Assembly: GCA_905214425.1 (NCBI GenBank)
Contig: CAJMLY010000006.1
Location: forward strand, 1-64,000
DNA length: 64,000 nt
Direction: 5' to 3'
From: an uncultured bacterium
GTDB lineage: Bacteria; Actinomycetota; Coriobacteriia; Coriobacteriales; Coriobacteriaceae
Of this stretch, positions 24,272 through 34,525 are shown in pieces. Position numbers and translations under genes: made by a program. The notes beneath the pieces were generated by a model. It had not been told where the DNA came from and did not search any database. It was given only the letters and a program-made list of their open reading frames with translations. Each line of letters starts with the position of its first letter. Positions within the stretch are counted from its first letter, which is position 1.

Positions 24272-25102
24272 TTACTTCTTACGGCGACGAATGATGTGCT
24301 GGTTCGAGACCTTCTTCTTCTTGCGCGTACGAAGGCCCTTCGTCGGCTTACCCCAGGGGGTAACGGAGGGACGACCAGAGGTGTGGTTCTTGCCCTCGCC
24401 ACCGCCGTGCGGGTGGTCGACAGGGTTCATGACGGTACCGCGGACGGTCGGGCGCACGTTCATGTGACGCTTACGGCCGGCCTTGCCGATGACGATGTTG
24501 GAGTGATCGGCGTTGCCGACCTCACCGACGGTGGCGCGGCAGGTAACGAGGATGCGGCGCATCTCGGAGGAAGGCATACGGACGATAGCGTACTTGCCCT
24601 CCTTACCCATCAGCTGGCAGGAGTTACCGGCGGAACGGGCGATAGCAGCGCCCTTGCCCGGCTGGAACTCGACGGCGTGGATGAGCGTACCGACGGGGAT
24701 GTCGGCGAGGGGCAGAGCGTTGCCCGGCTTGATGTCGGCGTCAGAACCGGACATGATGGTCTGACCGACCTCGAGGCCCTTGGGGGCCAGGATGTAGCGC
24801 TTCTCACCGTCAGCGTAGTGCAGCAGAGCGATGCGAGCGGAACGGTTCGGATCGTACTCGATCGTGGCAACCTTGGCGGGCACGCCGTCCTTGTTGCGCT
24901 TGAAGTCGATCACGCGGTAACGACGCTTCACGCCGCCGCCCTGGTGGCGGGTGGTGATGCGGCCGTTGTTGTTACGACCGGCCTTCTTGGGCAGGGGCTC
25001 GAGAAGAGACTTCTCGGGCTTGGTGCAGGTGATCTCGGAGAAGTCGGAGATCGTCTGCCAACGCCTACCAGCGGAGGTCGGCTTAAGGTGCTTTACAGCC
25101 AT
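24272..25102 (-). CDS. rplB: 50S ribosomal protein L2
   Basis: A 276-residue protein with the RNA-binding OB and SH3-like domains and the conserved RGTVMNPVDHPHGGGEG near the C-terminus, essential for peptidyl-transferase assembly. ATG at 25102 follows AAAGGGA; a 25-codon upstream extension has no ribosome site. The 180-bp gap upstream is unusually large for this operon and contains a hairpin and a promoter-like motif. Confidence 0.96.
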   Translation of the reverse strand: MAVKHLKPTSAGRRWQTISDFSEITCTKPEKSLLEPLPKKAGRNNNGRITTRHQGGGVKRRYRVIDFKRNKDGVPAKVATIEYDPNRSARIALLHYADGEKRYILAPKGLEVGQTIMSGSDADIKPGNALPLADIPVGTLIHAVEFQPGKGAAIARSAGNSCQLMGKEGKYAIVRMPSSEMRRILVTCRATVGEVGNADHSNIVIGKAGRKRHMNVRPTVRGTVMNPVDHPHGGGEGKNHTSGRPSVTPWGKPTKGLRTRKKKKVSNQHIIRRRKK

Positions 25103-25182
25103 TACAATCCCTTTCAATAGGAATCCGTTAGCCATCGCAGACAGGGATTCGAGGTTCTGCCTCGGGTGCGATGACACCGGAC

Positions 25183-25208
25183 GTATACACGGTTCCGGGC
25201 GTGTCCAT
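25183..25208 (-). promoter_or_regulatory. Conserved r-protein upstream motif, copy in front of rplB
   Basis: This 26-bp stretch matches the one at 27048-27073 (upstream of rplC) at 23 of 26 positions. On the minus strand it reads ATGGAYACGCCCG, six bases, then GTGTATAC. The end resembles a -10 box. It may be an internal promoter for rplB and later genes. Confidence 0.45.
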
Positions 25209-25226
25209 TTTATACGCCCAAAACCT

Positions 25227-25264
25227 TGAGCTCCCGCCTCCCCTATTTGGGAGGCATGAGCTCA
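25227..25264. other. Hairpin between rplW and rplB
   Basis: TGAGCTC (25227-25233) and GAGCTCA (25258-25264) enclose a perfect GCCTCCC/GGGAGGC stem with a 6-base loop. No U-tract follows directly on the minus strand. It may attenuate read-through or mark a processing site between the two halves of the operon. Confidence 0.5.
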
Positions 25265-25281
25265 CTCAACAGCAGCGAGTC

Positions 25282-25569
25282 TTAGGCCTGGTTGCCAAAG
25301 ACCTCGATGGTGTCGCCCTCGGCCAGCGTGACGATGGCCTTCTTCCAAGAACGGGTCTTGCCGGCGACATAGCGCACGCGCTTGGTCTTGGGCTTGACCG
25401 TCAGGGTGTTCACGCGAACGACCTTGACGCCGAAGATCTCCTCGACAGCGTCCTTGATCTGATACTTGTTAGCATCCTTGGCGACCTCGAACGTGTACTT
25501 GTTCAGCTCCATGCCGGAGAAGGAACGCTCGGACACGATCGGACGGATGATGATCTCGTGGGCGGTCAT
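25282..25569 (-). CDS. rplW: 50S ribosomal protein L23
   Basis: A 95-residue protein starting HEIIIRPIVSERSF and containing the conserved VNTLTVKPKTKRVRY segment. It forms part of the exit-tunnel docking site. The stop of rplD immediately precedes its ATG. Confidence 0.95.
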   Translation of the reverse strand: MTAHEIIIRPIVSERSFSGMELNKYTFEVAKDANKYQIKDAVEEIFGVKVVRVNTLTVKPKTKRVRYVAGKTRSWKKAIVTLAEGDTIEVFGNQA

Positions 25570-26196
25570 TTATGCAAGCACCTCCCCGAAGTGAGCGGCG
25601 ATGTCGGCGGGCATCAGCACAGCGTTGTTGTTGACGAGATCGTAGGTGTTGGCCTCGTCGGCAGTGATGATGAACGTCTTGGGAATGTTGCGGAACGACA
25701 GGTAGGCGTTGACGTCCTCATCGCGAACGATGATGGTCAGACGCTTGCCCTCAAGGCCGAGAGCCTTGAGCATGGCGACGGCAGCCTTGGTGGAAGGCTT
25801 CTCGAAGCCGTAGTCGTCGACGAGCACGAGCTCGCCATCGGCCAGCTTGGCGGACAGCGCGGAGCGCATAGCCAGCTTGACCTCCTTGTTGTTCATACGC
25901 TTAGCGTAGGAACGGGGCTTGGGGGCGAAGACAACGCCACCGTGACGCCACTGGGCAGCACGGATGGAACCCTGGCGGGCACGGCCGGTGCCCTTCTGAC
26001 GCCAAGGCTTCTTGCCGCCACCGGAAACCTCAGAGCGACCCTTAGCAGACTGGGTGCCCTGACGCCAAGAGGCCATCTGGCACTTGACGATGTGGTGCAT
26101 AACGTGGATGTTCGGCTCGATGCCGTACACCTCAGCGGCGAGCTCGGCCTCGGCGACCTTCTTGCCCTCGCTGTTCTTTACTTCAAACTTTGCCAT
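25570..26196 (-). CDS. rplD: 50S ribosomal protein L4
   Basis: A 208-residue protein. It has the tunnel loop with KKPWRQKGTGRARQGSIR and the conserved FAPKPRSYAKRMNNKEV. In E. coli L4 autoregulates the S10 operon; whether that holds here is unknown because the operon starts with rplC. It is adjacent to rplW with no gap. Confidence 0.96.
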   Translation of the reverse strand: MAKFEVKNSEGKKVAEAELAAEVYGIEPNIHVMHHIVKCQMASWRQGTQSAKGRSEVSGGGKKPWRQKGTGRARQGSIRAAQWRHGGVVFAPKPRSYAKRMNNKEVKLAMRSALSAKLADGELVLVDDYGFEKPSTKAAVAMLKALGLEGKRLTIIVRDEDVNAYLSFRNIPKTFIITADEANTYDLVNNNAVLMPADIAAHFGEVLA

Positions 26197-26242
26197 TTAA
26201 GTGTTCTCCTTGGTATGACGCTGGGCTAAATGGGCTGGGCCC

Positions 26243-26854
26243 TTAGGCCATACGGATGGCGACGAGACCATTCTTGGCACCCGGGACAGCGCCCTTGACC
26301 AAGATGAGGTTCTGCTCGGCATCGATGCGGACAACGGAAAGGTTCTTGACGGTAACGCGCTCGTTACCCATGTGACCGGCCATCTTGACGCCCTTGAGGA
26401 CGCGCGCAGGATAGGCGCACTGACCGATAGAACCGGGGTGACGCTGGAAGTGAGAACCATGCGTCATAGGACCGCGGCGCTGACCCCAGCGCTTGATGCG
26501 ACCCTGGAAGCCCTTACCCTTGGAGGTACCGATGACGTCGACCTTCTCGACATCAGCGAAATCAGCGACGGTGACGACCTCGCCGACCTTGTGCTCCTCG
26601 CCGTTCTCGACGCGAACCTCACGAAGGAAGCGGACAGGCTCGACGCCAGCCTTAGCGAAGTGACCAGCCATGGGCTTGTTCACGTTCTTGGCCTTGATGT
26701 CGCCGAAACCGATCTGGACGGCATCGTAGCCGTCGGTTGCCTGAGTTTTAACCTGCGAGACAGCGCAGGGGCCAGCCTGGATGACCGTGACGGGAACGAC
26801 GTTGTCGTCCTCGTCCCAAACCTGGGTCATGCCAATCTTGCGGCCGAGAATCAT
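26243..26854 (-). CDS. rplC: 50S ribosomal protein L3
   Basis: L3, starting MILGRKIGMTQVWDEDD. The conserved FQGRIKRWGQRRGPMTHGSHFQ-type centre lies near residues 123-144; this loop approaches the peptidyl-transferase centre. ATG at 26854 matches the usual L3 N-terminus; an in-frame TTG at 26863 is an alternative, and neither has a clear ribosome site. It is the first gene of its transcript here because rpsJ lies about 14 kb away with fusA. The leader from the promoter-like motif is about 190 bases. Confidence 0.95.
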   Translation of the reverse strand: MILGRKIGMTQVWDEDDNVVPVTVIQAGPCAVSQVKTQATDGYDAVQIGFGDIKAKNVNKPMAGHFAKAGVEPVRFLREVRVENGEEHKVGEVVTVADFADVEKVDVIGTSKGKGFQGRIKRWGQRRGPMTHGSHFQRHPGSIGQCAYPARVLKGVKMAGHMGNERVTVKNLSVVRIDAEQNLILVKGAVPGAKNGLVAIRMA

Positions 26855-27046
26855 GCTGATCAAGATATGATCCCAACTCTCGCGTGGTCTTGGGACAATG
26901 CGTACACCACCGAGCGTACGCCCCTAGAGGACCACTACTTACACGACGTGCTCCCCAGCCTTGTATTTCGCCCGGACTACCTGACAACCCTATTAAGCAG
27001 GCATTTTGTCCAGCCAGAATACTCCCCTGGTTACACACAGCTGTTT

Positions 27047-27073
27047 AGTATACACGGCTGCGGGCGTATCCAT
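27047..27073 (-). promoter_or_regulatory. Conserved r-protein upstream motif / probable rplC promoter
   Basis: Minus-strand TATACT at 27047-27052 is a good -10 box. Upstream it carries ATGGATACGCCCG, shared with the regions before rplB and rpsL. No good -35 hexamer is present at 17 bp, so the shared block may be an activator or alternative recognition element. Confidence 0.5.
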
Positions 27074-27116
27074 CGAGATTCATATTTCACTCACATTGTT
27101 TACGCAGGTAAAGTGC

Positions 27117-27291
27117 GTGGCACGTTCCCAGTGTGCTGCGGAGGGGGCGGGCCTGAGACATATTAAGGTTGCTGCTCTACAGTCCTGCTCACGACGGAGA
27201 GCACATTAAGTGCTCTCCTGTTCGTGCGGAACTCGCGACAACCTTAATATGTCTCAGGCCCGCCCCCTCCGCCGCACACTGGGAACGCCAC
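27117..27291. repeat. Giant hairpin element, copy A (upstream of rplC)
   Basis: A 54-base left arm (27117-27170) pairs with a 52-base right arm (27240-27291) with one mismatch and a 2-base bulge. Inside is a second hairpin: CACGA, then GGAGAGCAC, loop ATTAA, then GTGCTCTCC, then TCGTG. The core sequences GCTCTACAGTCCTG and GTGCGGAACTCGCGAC are shared with copy B. It lies between the histidine phosphatase stop and the rplC promoter region and may terminate the upstream transcript. Confidence 0.85.
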
Positions 27292-27322
27292 GTTGATGTC
27301 TGCTAAACCTTGCTCGCTCAGG

Positions 27323-27949
27323 CTAATGACTTTGTTGGGGGTCCACTATTTGCTGGAGGGTGAACTTGCATTGGGACGGTTCGCCTTCTGCTTGTGGCTT
27401 TGCCTCATCGAAATCGAAGATCATGATGGCGCAGTTGGGGAGTTTTGTTGGGAGCTCGAAGCCCTCTGGGGCTGCGGCCTTGATAAATTGGCGGCTGGCG
27501 CTGCCGTGGCTTACTGCTAGAAGGGTTTCGATGCCCTCGGAGCCCATGATATTGGTAAGCGCATCCACCATACGTTCTTGCAGCGCCTGGCTTCCTTCTC
27601 CTCCGAAGGGGACCAGATCCTCGCCCGGATCCCAGACGTCGGTGGGCAACGCGTCATGTGGACCCTCTTCGAAGGAGCCATAGCAGCGCTCGATGATGCC
27701 TTCGCAGGACTCAACTGCTGCGTCCGGGCCAAGGAGTTCGGTTGCGACGAGCTGAGCTGTGTCCATGGCTCGGCCTAAGGGCGAAGAGACCACTTTGTCG
27801 GGGACAACGTCGTGGCTCTCGAGCCATGCGGCTGCCATTCCCGCTTGTTTGCGGCCAAGGTCGGTCAGCGGTGAATCGCAGCGGCCCTGGACCAGCTTTT
27901 TGACGTTGAACTCCGTCTGACCGTGGCGGAGTAGATACAGCTTCTTCAT
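27323..27949 (-). CDS. Histidine phosphatase family protein (phosphoglycerate mutase-like)
   Basis: A 208-residue protein of the phosphoglycerate-mutase fold. LYLLRHGQTEFNV holds the phosphohistidine, and SHGSASRQF holds the second catalytic histidine. Such proteins include cofactor-dependent mutases, alpha-ribazole phosphatase and broad phosphatases; this one lacks features of a glycolytic mutase, so a phosphatase is more likely. GGGGAG precedes the ATG. Confidence 0.85.
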   Translation of the reverse strand: MKKLYLLRHGQTEFNVKKLVQGRCDSPLTDLGRKQAGMAAAWLESHDVVPDKVVSSPLGRAMDTAQLVATELLGPDAAVESCEGIIERCYGSFEEGPHDALPTDVWDPGEDLVPFGGEGSQALQERMVDALTNIMGSEGIETLLAVSHGSASRQFIKAAAPEGFELPTKLPNCAIMIFDFDEAKPQAEGEPSQCKFTLQQIVDPQQSH

Positions 27950-27988
27950 GCTCTCCCCTTCTGCATAACCTGCTTTGCCGGCACAGCC

Positions 27989-29143
27989 TCACTCGTGGGC
28001 ATGCCCTACGTAGTCTTCGTCGATCGTAATCTTGGCAATCGACTTGGGATATTCCGATTCGACCCGTTGTGCCAGCGCGTGCTTTACGTCTTCGGCACTC
28101 ATCTGCAGATCCGAGGGACGCACGCAGTCAAAGATCACGTTGGTGTGCGTGGGACCCGGCACGCAGCGAAGGTCGTGAATCGAGAGGCGGTTATCGATCT
28201 CCTGAGCCATTGCGTTGATACGCAGGCGCATGCTCGCCACCTTTGGATCGTCGGTCACGATGGGATCGTAATGGAGCGTGACGATCATACCGTCTTCGTT
28301 CCTAAATGCTTGCTCAATATTGTCGAGCGTGTCGTGACTTTCCAGCGGGCTGGCCTCGGCCGCCATCTCGGCATGCGCACTTGCAAACTTCCTGCCCGGG
28401 CCGTAATCGTGAACCATCAGATCGTGAACGCCCAAAACGCCGGGATAGCTCATGATCTTGTCTCGAATGTGCTTGACCAGCTTAGGATCGGGCGACTGAC
28501 CCAAAAGCGGGCTCACCGTATCTTGAATAAGTTCAAAGCCGCTCCAGCCAATATAGGCGCCAACGGCAAGGCCAACCCATGCGTCAAGATTGATGTGCGT
28601 CACCTGCGAAACAATTGCACATGCCAGCACGGCGCCTGTGGCAAGAACATCGTTCTTGGAATCCTGCGCGGTCGCATGCAGCGTCTCGGACTCAATGCGG
28701 TCACCGAGCTTTTGGTTGAGGGCCGCCATCCACAGCTTTACAACCATCGAAAGCGCCAGGACTGTCACCAGGGCAAGCGAGAACTCGACAGGTTCGGGGT
28801 GGACGATGCGCTCAAACGAGGACTTCACCAGTTCGAGTCCGATCAGCAGCACGAGCGCCGCCACGACCAGACCCGAGAGATACTCGTAGCGACCGTGGCC
28901 GTAAGGATGCTCGGGGTCGGCCGGCTTGCTCGCCAGCTTAAAGCCCAGCACGCTCACGATATTCGAGCTGGCATCGGACAGGTTGTTCATGGCATCCGCC
29001 ACAATCGAAACCGATCCCGAAGCCACACCAATTGCGCCCTTCGCAGCACAAAGCGCAACATTGGCGACAATACACACCATGCCAGCTAACGTGCCCACAC
29101 GCGCACGATCGCCCTGTGCGCGCTTAACAATCCACTCGACCAT
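27989..29143 (-). CDS. Cation diffusion facilitator (CDF) transporter
   Basis: A 384-residue membrane protein. The transport domain has the paired DAMNNLSD and HATAQDSKND motifs that supply the metal-binding aspartates and histidines, with HPYGHGRYEYL between them. A C-terminal ZT_dimer-like cytoplasmic domain is followed by an extra about 80 residues. It exports divalent metals such as zinc, manganese or iron by proton exchange; the metal cannot be assigned. It lies 39 bp upstream of the phosphatase gene and may be cotranscribed. Confidence 0.88.
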   Translation of the reverse strand: MVEWIVKRAQGDRARVGTLAGMVCIVANVALCAAKGAIGVASGSVSIVADAMNNLSDASSNIVSVLGFKLASKPADPEHPYGHGRYEYLSGLVVAALVLLIGLELVKSSFERIVHPEPVEFSLALVTVLALSMVVKLWMAALNQKLGDRIESETLHATAQDSKNDVLATGAVLACAIVSQVTHINLDAWVGLAVGAYIGWSGFELIQDTVSPLLGQSPDPKLVKHIRDKIMSYPGVLGVHDLMVHDYGPGRKFASAHAEMAAEASPLESHDTLDNIEQAFRNEDGMIVTLHYDPIVTDDPKVASMRLRINAMAQEIDNRLSIHDLRCVPGPTHTNVIFDCVRPSDLQMSAEDVKHALAQRVESEYPKSIAKITIDEDYVGHAHE

Positions 29144-29221
29144 CTACATCCGCCCCCACGGTTCTACTTATATATCTATTGCTCAAACGGATTGTAGTGT
29201 AGCCACTTTGTCCTCCAGATA

Positions 29222-29256
29222 CAAAAAGGCCGCGACCCACACGGGCCACGGCCTTG
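29222..29256 (-). terminator. Terminator after the PTS gene
   Basis: AAGGCCG and CGGCCTT enclose further GCCC/GGGT pairing. On the minus strand the stem ends in TTTTTG, about 40 bp past the EIIC stop codon. It closes the fatty-acid operon. Confidence 0.8.
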
Positions 29257-29293
29257 GAGCATGGCAAAGGAATCCCCCTTTAGTCGCACAGGT

Positions 29294-30532
29294 TTATGCG
29301 CTTGCTTCAGCAGCGCTCGCCACTGTTTCGGACAAATCGGCTTCGTCTTCTGCCGCCTGCCCCTTCGTCGGCACCACGCCAAAGCAGTAGCTCAGCGCCG
29401 CAGACACCGCAAATGCCGTGCCGCCGGCAGCACAGCACCACAGCAGGTTCGAGATGCCGCCCGTGGCAAAGCCAATGACCATGAGGACATTCGTCATGCC
29501 GATGGTATAGGCCGTAACGTGGCCCACGGCCGCAACAAGGCCTCCGACGGCGCCGCCAATGGCCATGCACGTCAGGCACCTGCCATATTTAAAGCCGCAA
29601 CCGTACAGCGCCGGCTCGCTTACGCCACCAAGCACGCCCGAGATCGAATAGCCCAGCATGAGCGCCTTCTCGTCCTTATCCGCAACGCGAAGCGACGCGC
29701 CAAAGGGCATGCCCCAAACGGCGAACGTTGCCATCGTCGCGGCGATCAGGATGCACGAATCCGTTCCCACACTCATAAACTGCGCGTAGGCGAGCGATAG
29801 GACGACGTTGCTGACGCCCGCGATCTTTAGGAACTCCCAGCCCGCGGCAAGCCCCATGAGCGTGAGCAGCGACACGATGCCACCGGAATTGCCAAGCATA
29901 AACATAAGCTGGCCCAACAGCATGCCCAGATAGCTGCCCGCCGGCGCTGTGATACACAGCGAAACCGGAACCATGACAAGCATGGTTGCAAACGGAACGA
30001 ACGAAAACGCCACGGCCTTAGGGATAACGCGCTGAAAGAAACACTCCACTCGCCATAGCACGGGCACCGAGATGAGAACCGGAATAACAGTCGTCGTGTA
30101 ATCGTTGACTGGCGCGGGAAGCAGGCCATACACGGAGGTCATCGATGCCCCCGTCGTCGATGCGGCATGGACGAGCTTAAGCAGATCGGGCGCAATCAAT
30201 ACGCCGCCCAGCATCATGCCCAGCTGCTCCGAGCAACCGAGCTGGCGGGCGGCCGCCCAACCAAGATAAATGGGCAAAAAGTAGTAGCCGGCGTTATAGA
30301 GCCAACTGTAGAACAGGCGATAGATTTCGGAATCGGCAGACCACAGGCCCAGCATGCCTTCGCCCATAATGACGGCGACGGTGCGGAACAACGCCGCGCA
30401 GACAATAAAGGGCAGCGCCGACATCATGCTTTTGGACAGATAGTCCACCACGGCCATGGCGTTTGATGAAGCCGTCGTTGTAAACGAGGTGTTAGAAACT
30501 TGTGACACAGGAACCCTTTCCCAATGTGACAT
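29294..30532 (-). CDS. Orphan PTS transporter EIIC-like membrane protein
   Basis: A 412-residue membrane protein of the glucose-family PTS EIIC type, starting AVVDYLSKSMMSALPFIVCAALFR about 25 residues in. It has about ten hydrophobic segments and the conserved GVSEPALYG loop that binds the sugar. No EIIB domain (with its catalytic cysteine) or EIIA domain is attached or adjacent. The start at 30532 has AAGGGG upstream. Its stop-to-start distance from accDA is 16 bp, so it is the last gene of the fatty-acid operon, an odd placement. It may need EIIB from elsewhere or act as a non-PTS transporter. Confidence 0.78.
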   Translation of the reverse strand: MSHWERVPVSQVSNTSFTTTASSNAMAVVDYLSKSMMSALPFIVCAALFRTVAVIMGEGMLGLWSADSEIYRLFYSWLYNAGYYFLPIYLGWAAARQLGCSEQLGMMLGGVLIAPDLLKLVHAASTTGASMTSVYGLLPAPVNDYTTTVIPVLISVPVLWRVECFFQRVIPKAVAFSFVPFATMLVMVPVSLCITAPAGSYLGMLLGQLMFMLGNSGGIVSLLTLMGLAAGWEFLKIAGVSNVVLSLAYAQFMSVGTDSCILIAATMATFAVWGMPFGASLRVADKDEKALMLGYSISGVLGGVSEPALYGCGFKYGRCLTCMAIGGAVGGLVAAVGHVTAYTIGMTNVLMVIGFATGGISNLLWCCAAGGTAFAVSAALSYCFGVVPTKGQAAEDEADLSETVASAAEASA

Positions 30533-30548
30533 GCGGACTGCCCCTTTG

Positions 30549-32259
30549 TCACATCGTGCGGTACCGACCGATTGCGCGGTACTTTTCGTAGCGGAGGTTT
30601 GTGAGGGTCGCTTCGTCGAGACGCCCAAGCGTATCGAAGGCATCAAATGCCGAGGACATGACGGCGCCGGCGATCTCCTCATGCGACAGGCCCCTATCGT
30701 CGACAATGCCGTCGATGATGCCGAGCCCCAACAGATCGGGAGCCGTGAGCTTAAGCGCCTCGGCGGCCTCATTCGCGCGCTCGGTATCCTTCCACAGGAT
30801 CGACGCACAGGCCTCGGGGCTCACGACCGAATAGGCCGAGCTCGAGAGCATCAGGATGCGGTCGGCCACGGACAGCGCCAGCGCGCCACCAGAGCCGCCC
30901 TCGCCTGTCACCACCGAGACAATCGGCGTCTTAAGGCCGCTCATCTCCATGAGATTCTGGGCAATCGCCTCGCCCTGGCCGCGCTCCTCGGCACCGATGC
31001 CACAAAACGCGCCCGAAGTATCGACCAGGCACAGGACCGGTCGACCGAACTTTTCGGCCTGGCGCATCAGACGTCGCGCCTTGCGGTAGCCCTCGGGATG
31101 CGCCATGCCAAAGTTGCGGCGCATACGCTCTTTGGTCGTGGTGCCGCGCTCGATGGCGATGACCGTTACGGGACGTCCGTCTTTCCAGCCAATGCCAGCC
31201 ACCACGGCGGCGTCGTCGCCAAAGTAACGGTCGCCGTGCAGCTCCACAAATCCATCCAGGCCCAGCGAGATCATCTCACCCGCCGTGGCGCGGTCTGCCG
31301 AGCGGGTCTGCTTGACGATCTCGAGCGCGGTTTTTGGTGCCGCCGAGCGCTTAAACAAGTGTCCCAGCTTTTTGCCGCGGCGACCCGTATGCACGATTTC
31401 ATGCGGAGCCCCCAGGCCGGGCGCGTGCCCTTCGTGCAGTGCCAGCAGCTCGCCTACCGTGAGCGCAATCTCGCCACGCGGAACAACGGCATCGCAAAAG
31501 CCGTGCTCCAGCAAAAACTCGGAGCGCTGGAATCCCTTGGGCAGGCGCTTGTGCATGTTCTGCTCGATCACGCGCGGGCCGGCAAATGCCGTCAGGGCAT
31601 CGGGCTCGGCCAGGATAATATCGCCCTCCATGGCAAAGCTCGCGGTTACGCCTCCGGTCGTGGGGTCGGTGAGCACCGTGATATACAGGCCGCCCGCCTC
31701 GCTATGGCGCCTAACCGCCGCAGAAATCTTGGCCATCTGCATAAGCGATGTCACGCCCTCTTGCATGCGCGCACCGCCCGAAACGGTAAAGCCGACAACT
31801 GGCAATCCAAGCTCGGTCGCTCGCTCAAATGTGCGACAGATCTTCTCGCCCACCACGGAACCCATCGAGCCCATCATAAAGTTGGCGTCCATAAAGAAGA
31901 GCGCCGTATCGCAACCGCAGATTTTGCCCTTGCCGCACACAACGGCATCGCGCTCGCCCGAACGTTCGCTCACGCTCTTGAGCTTGTCGGCATAGCCGGG
32001 AAACGAAAGGAAGTCCTCCGGCGCCAGACTGGCATCCCATTCCTCAAACGTGCCCTCGTCAATCGTCATGCGCATGCGGTCGCGCCCGCTCACGCGAAAG
32101 TGTTTGCCGCAGCGAGGGCAGACCTCGAGGTTGTCGTGCAGGCGCGCCTCATCGATCACGCGGCGGCACTCCGGGCACTTGATAAACACGTGGCGCGCGG
32201 GAAACTCGGCGCACGACTCGGTCATCGGTCCCTCGAGGACGTTGACCGTCTTCGCTTTT

Positions 32260-32273
<14 letters not shown>
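30549..32273 (-). CDS. accDA: Acetyl-CoA carboxylase carboxyltransferase, fused beta-alpha (AccD-AccA)
   Basis: A 574-residue fusion. The AccD part has the zinc finger C33, C36, C52, C55 and GGARMQEGVTSLMQMAK. The AccA part starts near residue 300 and carries GYRKARRLMRQAEKFGRPV and TGEGGSGGALALSVADR. Together they transfer carboxyl from biotin to acetyl-CoA. In most bacteria these are separate genes. The start overlaps the accC stop by 14 bp; the in-frame ATG at 32267 is an alternative. Confidence 0.93.
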
Positions 32274-33603
<1,330 letters not shown>

Positions 33604-33613
33604 GAAGCCTTCC

Positions 33614-34036
33614 TTAACTTTCGTGCATGAGTGCAAAAGACATGTCGGCGCGGCAACAGACCTCACCGTTGACGCTCGCGGTGCCCGTCGCAAAGCGGAA
33701 CGGCCCGCGCGCACGCGTGATGGAGCACACCAGATCCACCGTGTCGCCCGGTCGCACCGGACGCTTAAAGCGCACCTTGTCCAGGCTCGTGTAGAACGGC
33801 GTCGCGCCGCGCGCTTCCTCATCGCCCATCAGCAGCACGCAGCAGTTTTGGGCGAGCATCTCACACTGAATCACGCCGGGGACCACCGGGTTTCCCGGAA
33901 AATGCCCCTGCAAAAAGTACTCGTCACCCGTAATCGTGATCTTGCCGTGGGCCTCGTCGCCCACCAGCTCGGCCTCGTCAAGCAAAAGCATCGGTTCGCG
34001 ATGCGGCAACAGTTCTTTAAGCTCTTCTTTGTTCAT
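33614..34036 (-). CDS. fabZ: 3-hydroxyacyl-ACP dehydratase FabZ
   Basis: A 140-residue hot-dog-fold dehydratase. LLPHREPMLLLDE and GHFPGNPVVPGVIQ contain the catalytic histidine. It removes water from 3-hydroxyacyl-ACP. AGGTGA lies 5 bp before ATG at 34036; an in-frame GTG at 34045 overlaps that site and is less likely. Confidence 0.94.
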   Translation of the reverse strand: MNKEELKELLPHREPMLLLDEAELVGDEAHGKITITGDEYFLQGHFPGNPVVPGVIQCEMLAQNCCVLLMGDEEARGATPFYTSLDKVRFKRPVRPGDTVDLVCSITRARGPFRFATGTASVNGEVCCRADMSFALMHES

Positions 34037-34045
34037 GGATATCAC

Positions 34046-34522
34046 CTATCCGATCCTCATGAGGCAACTGCCGAACTCCACGAGATCGCCGTCGGCCACG
34101 CAGATCTCGAGCACCTCGCCGTCTGCCTCGGCCGTCACCTCGTTGAGAACCTTCATGGCCTCGATGATGCAGAGGGTCTCACCGGCCTTGACCTTGGAGC
34201 CCACGTGCACAAACGGCTCGTCGCCCGGCGCCGGGGCAGCATAGAAAACGCCGACCATGGGAGCGGTCACCTCGGTGCCCTTGGGCTCCGGTGCGGTGGC
34301 AGGCGCCTGCGCGGCGGGCTCCGGTGCGGCGGCAGGCATGGCGACAGGAGCCACCGCCGGAGCAGTCACGGCACCCGGCATAGGCATGGGCACGGCAACC
34401 GGCTGTGCGGCGCTCGCGCGCTCGAGTTCGACCGCGGTGCCATCGGGCTCCTCAACGCGTACGCGCGTGAGGCCGCGGTCCTCCATAACATCGGCTATCT
34501 CGGCAAGTCTTTTGGAATCCAT
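34046..34522 (-). CDS. accB: Biotin carboxyl carrier protein of acetyl-CoA carboxylase
   Basis: A 158-residue protein. An N-terminal helix is followed by a long alanine/proline-rich linker (about 38-80) and a biotinyl domain with the biotinylation motif EAMKV. It is biotinylated by BirA, whose gene starts the opposite transcript upstream of fabH. The stop of fabF is 3 bp upstream. Confidence 0.94.
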   Translation of the reverse strand: MDSKRLAEIADVMEDRGLTRVRVEEPDGTAVELERASAAQPVAVPMPMPGAVTAPAVAPVAMPAAAPEPAAQAPATAPEPKGTEVTAPMVGVFYAAPAPGDEPFVHVGSKVKAGETLCIIEAMKVLNEVTAEADGEVLEICVADGDLVEFGSCLMRIG

Positions 34523-34525
34523 GCT

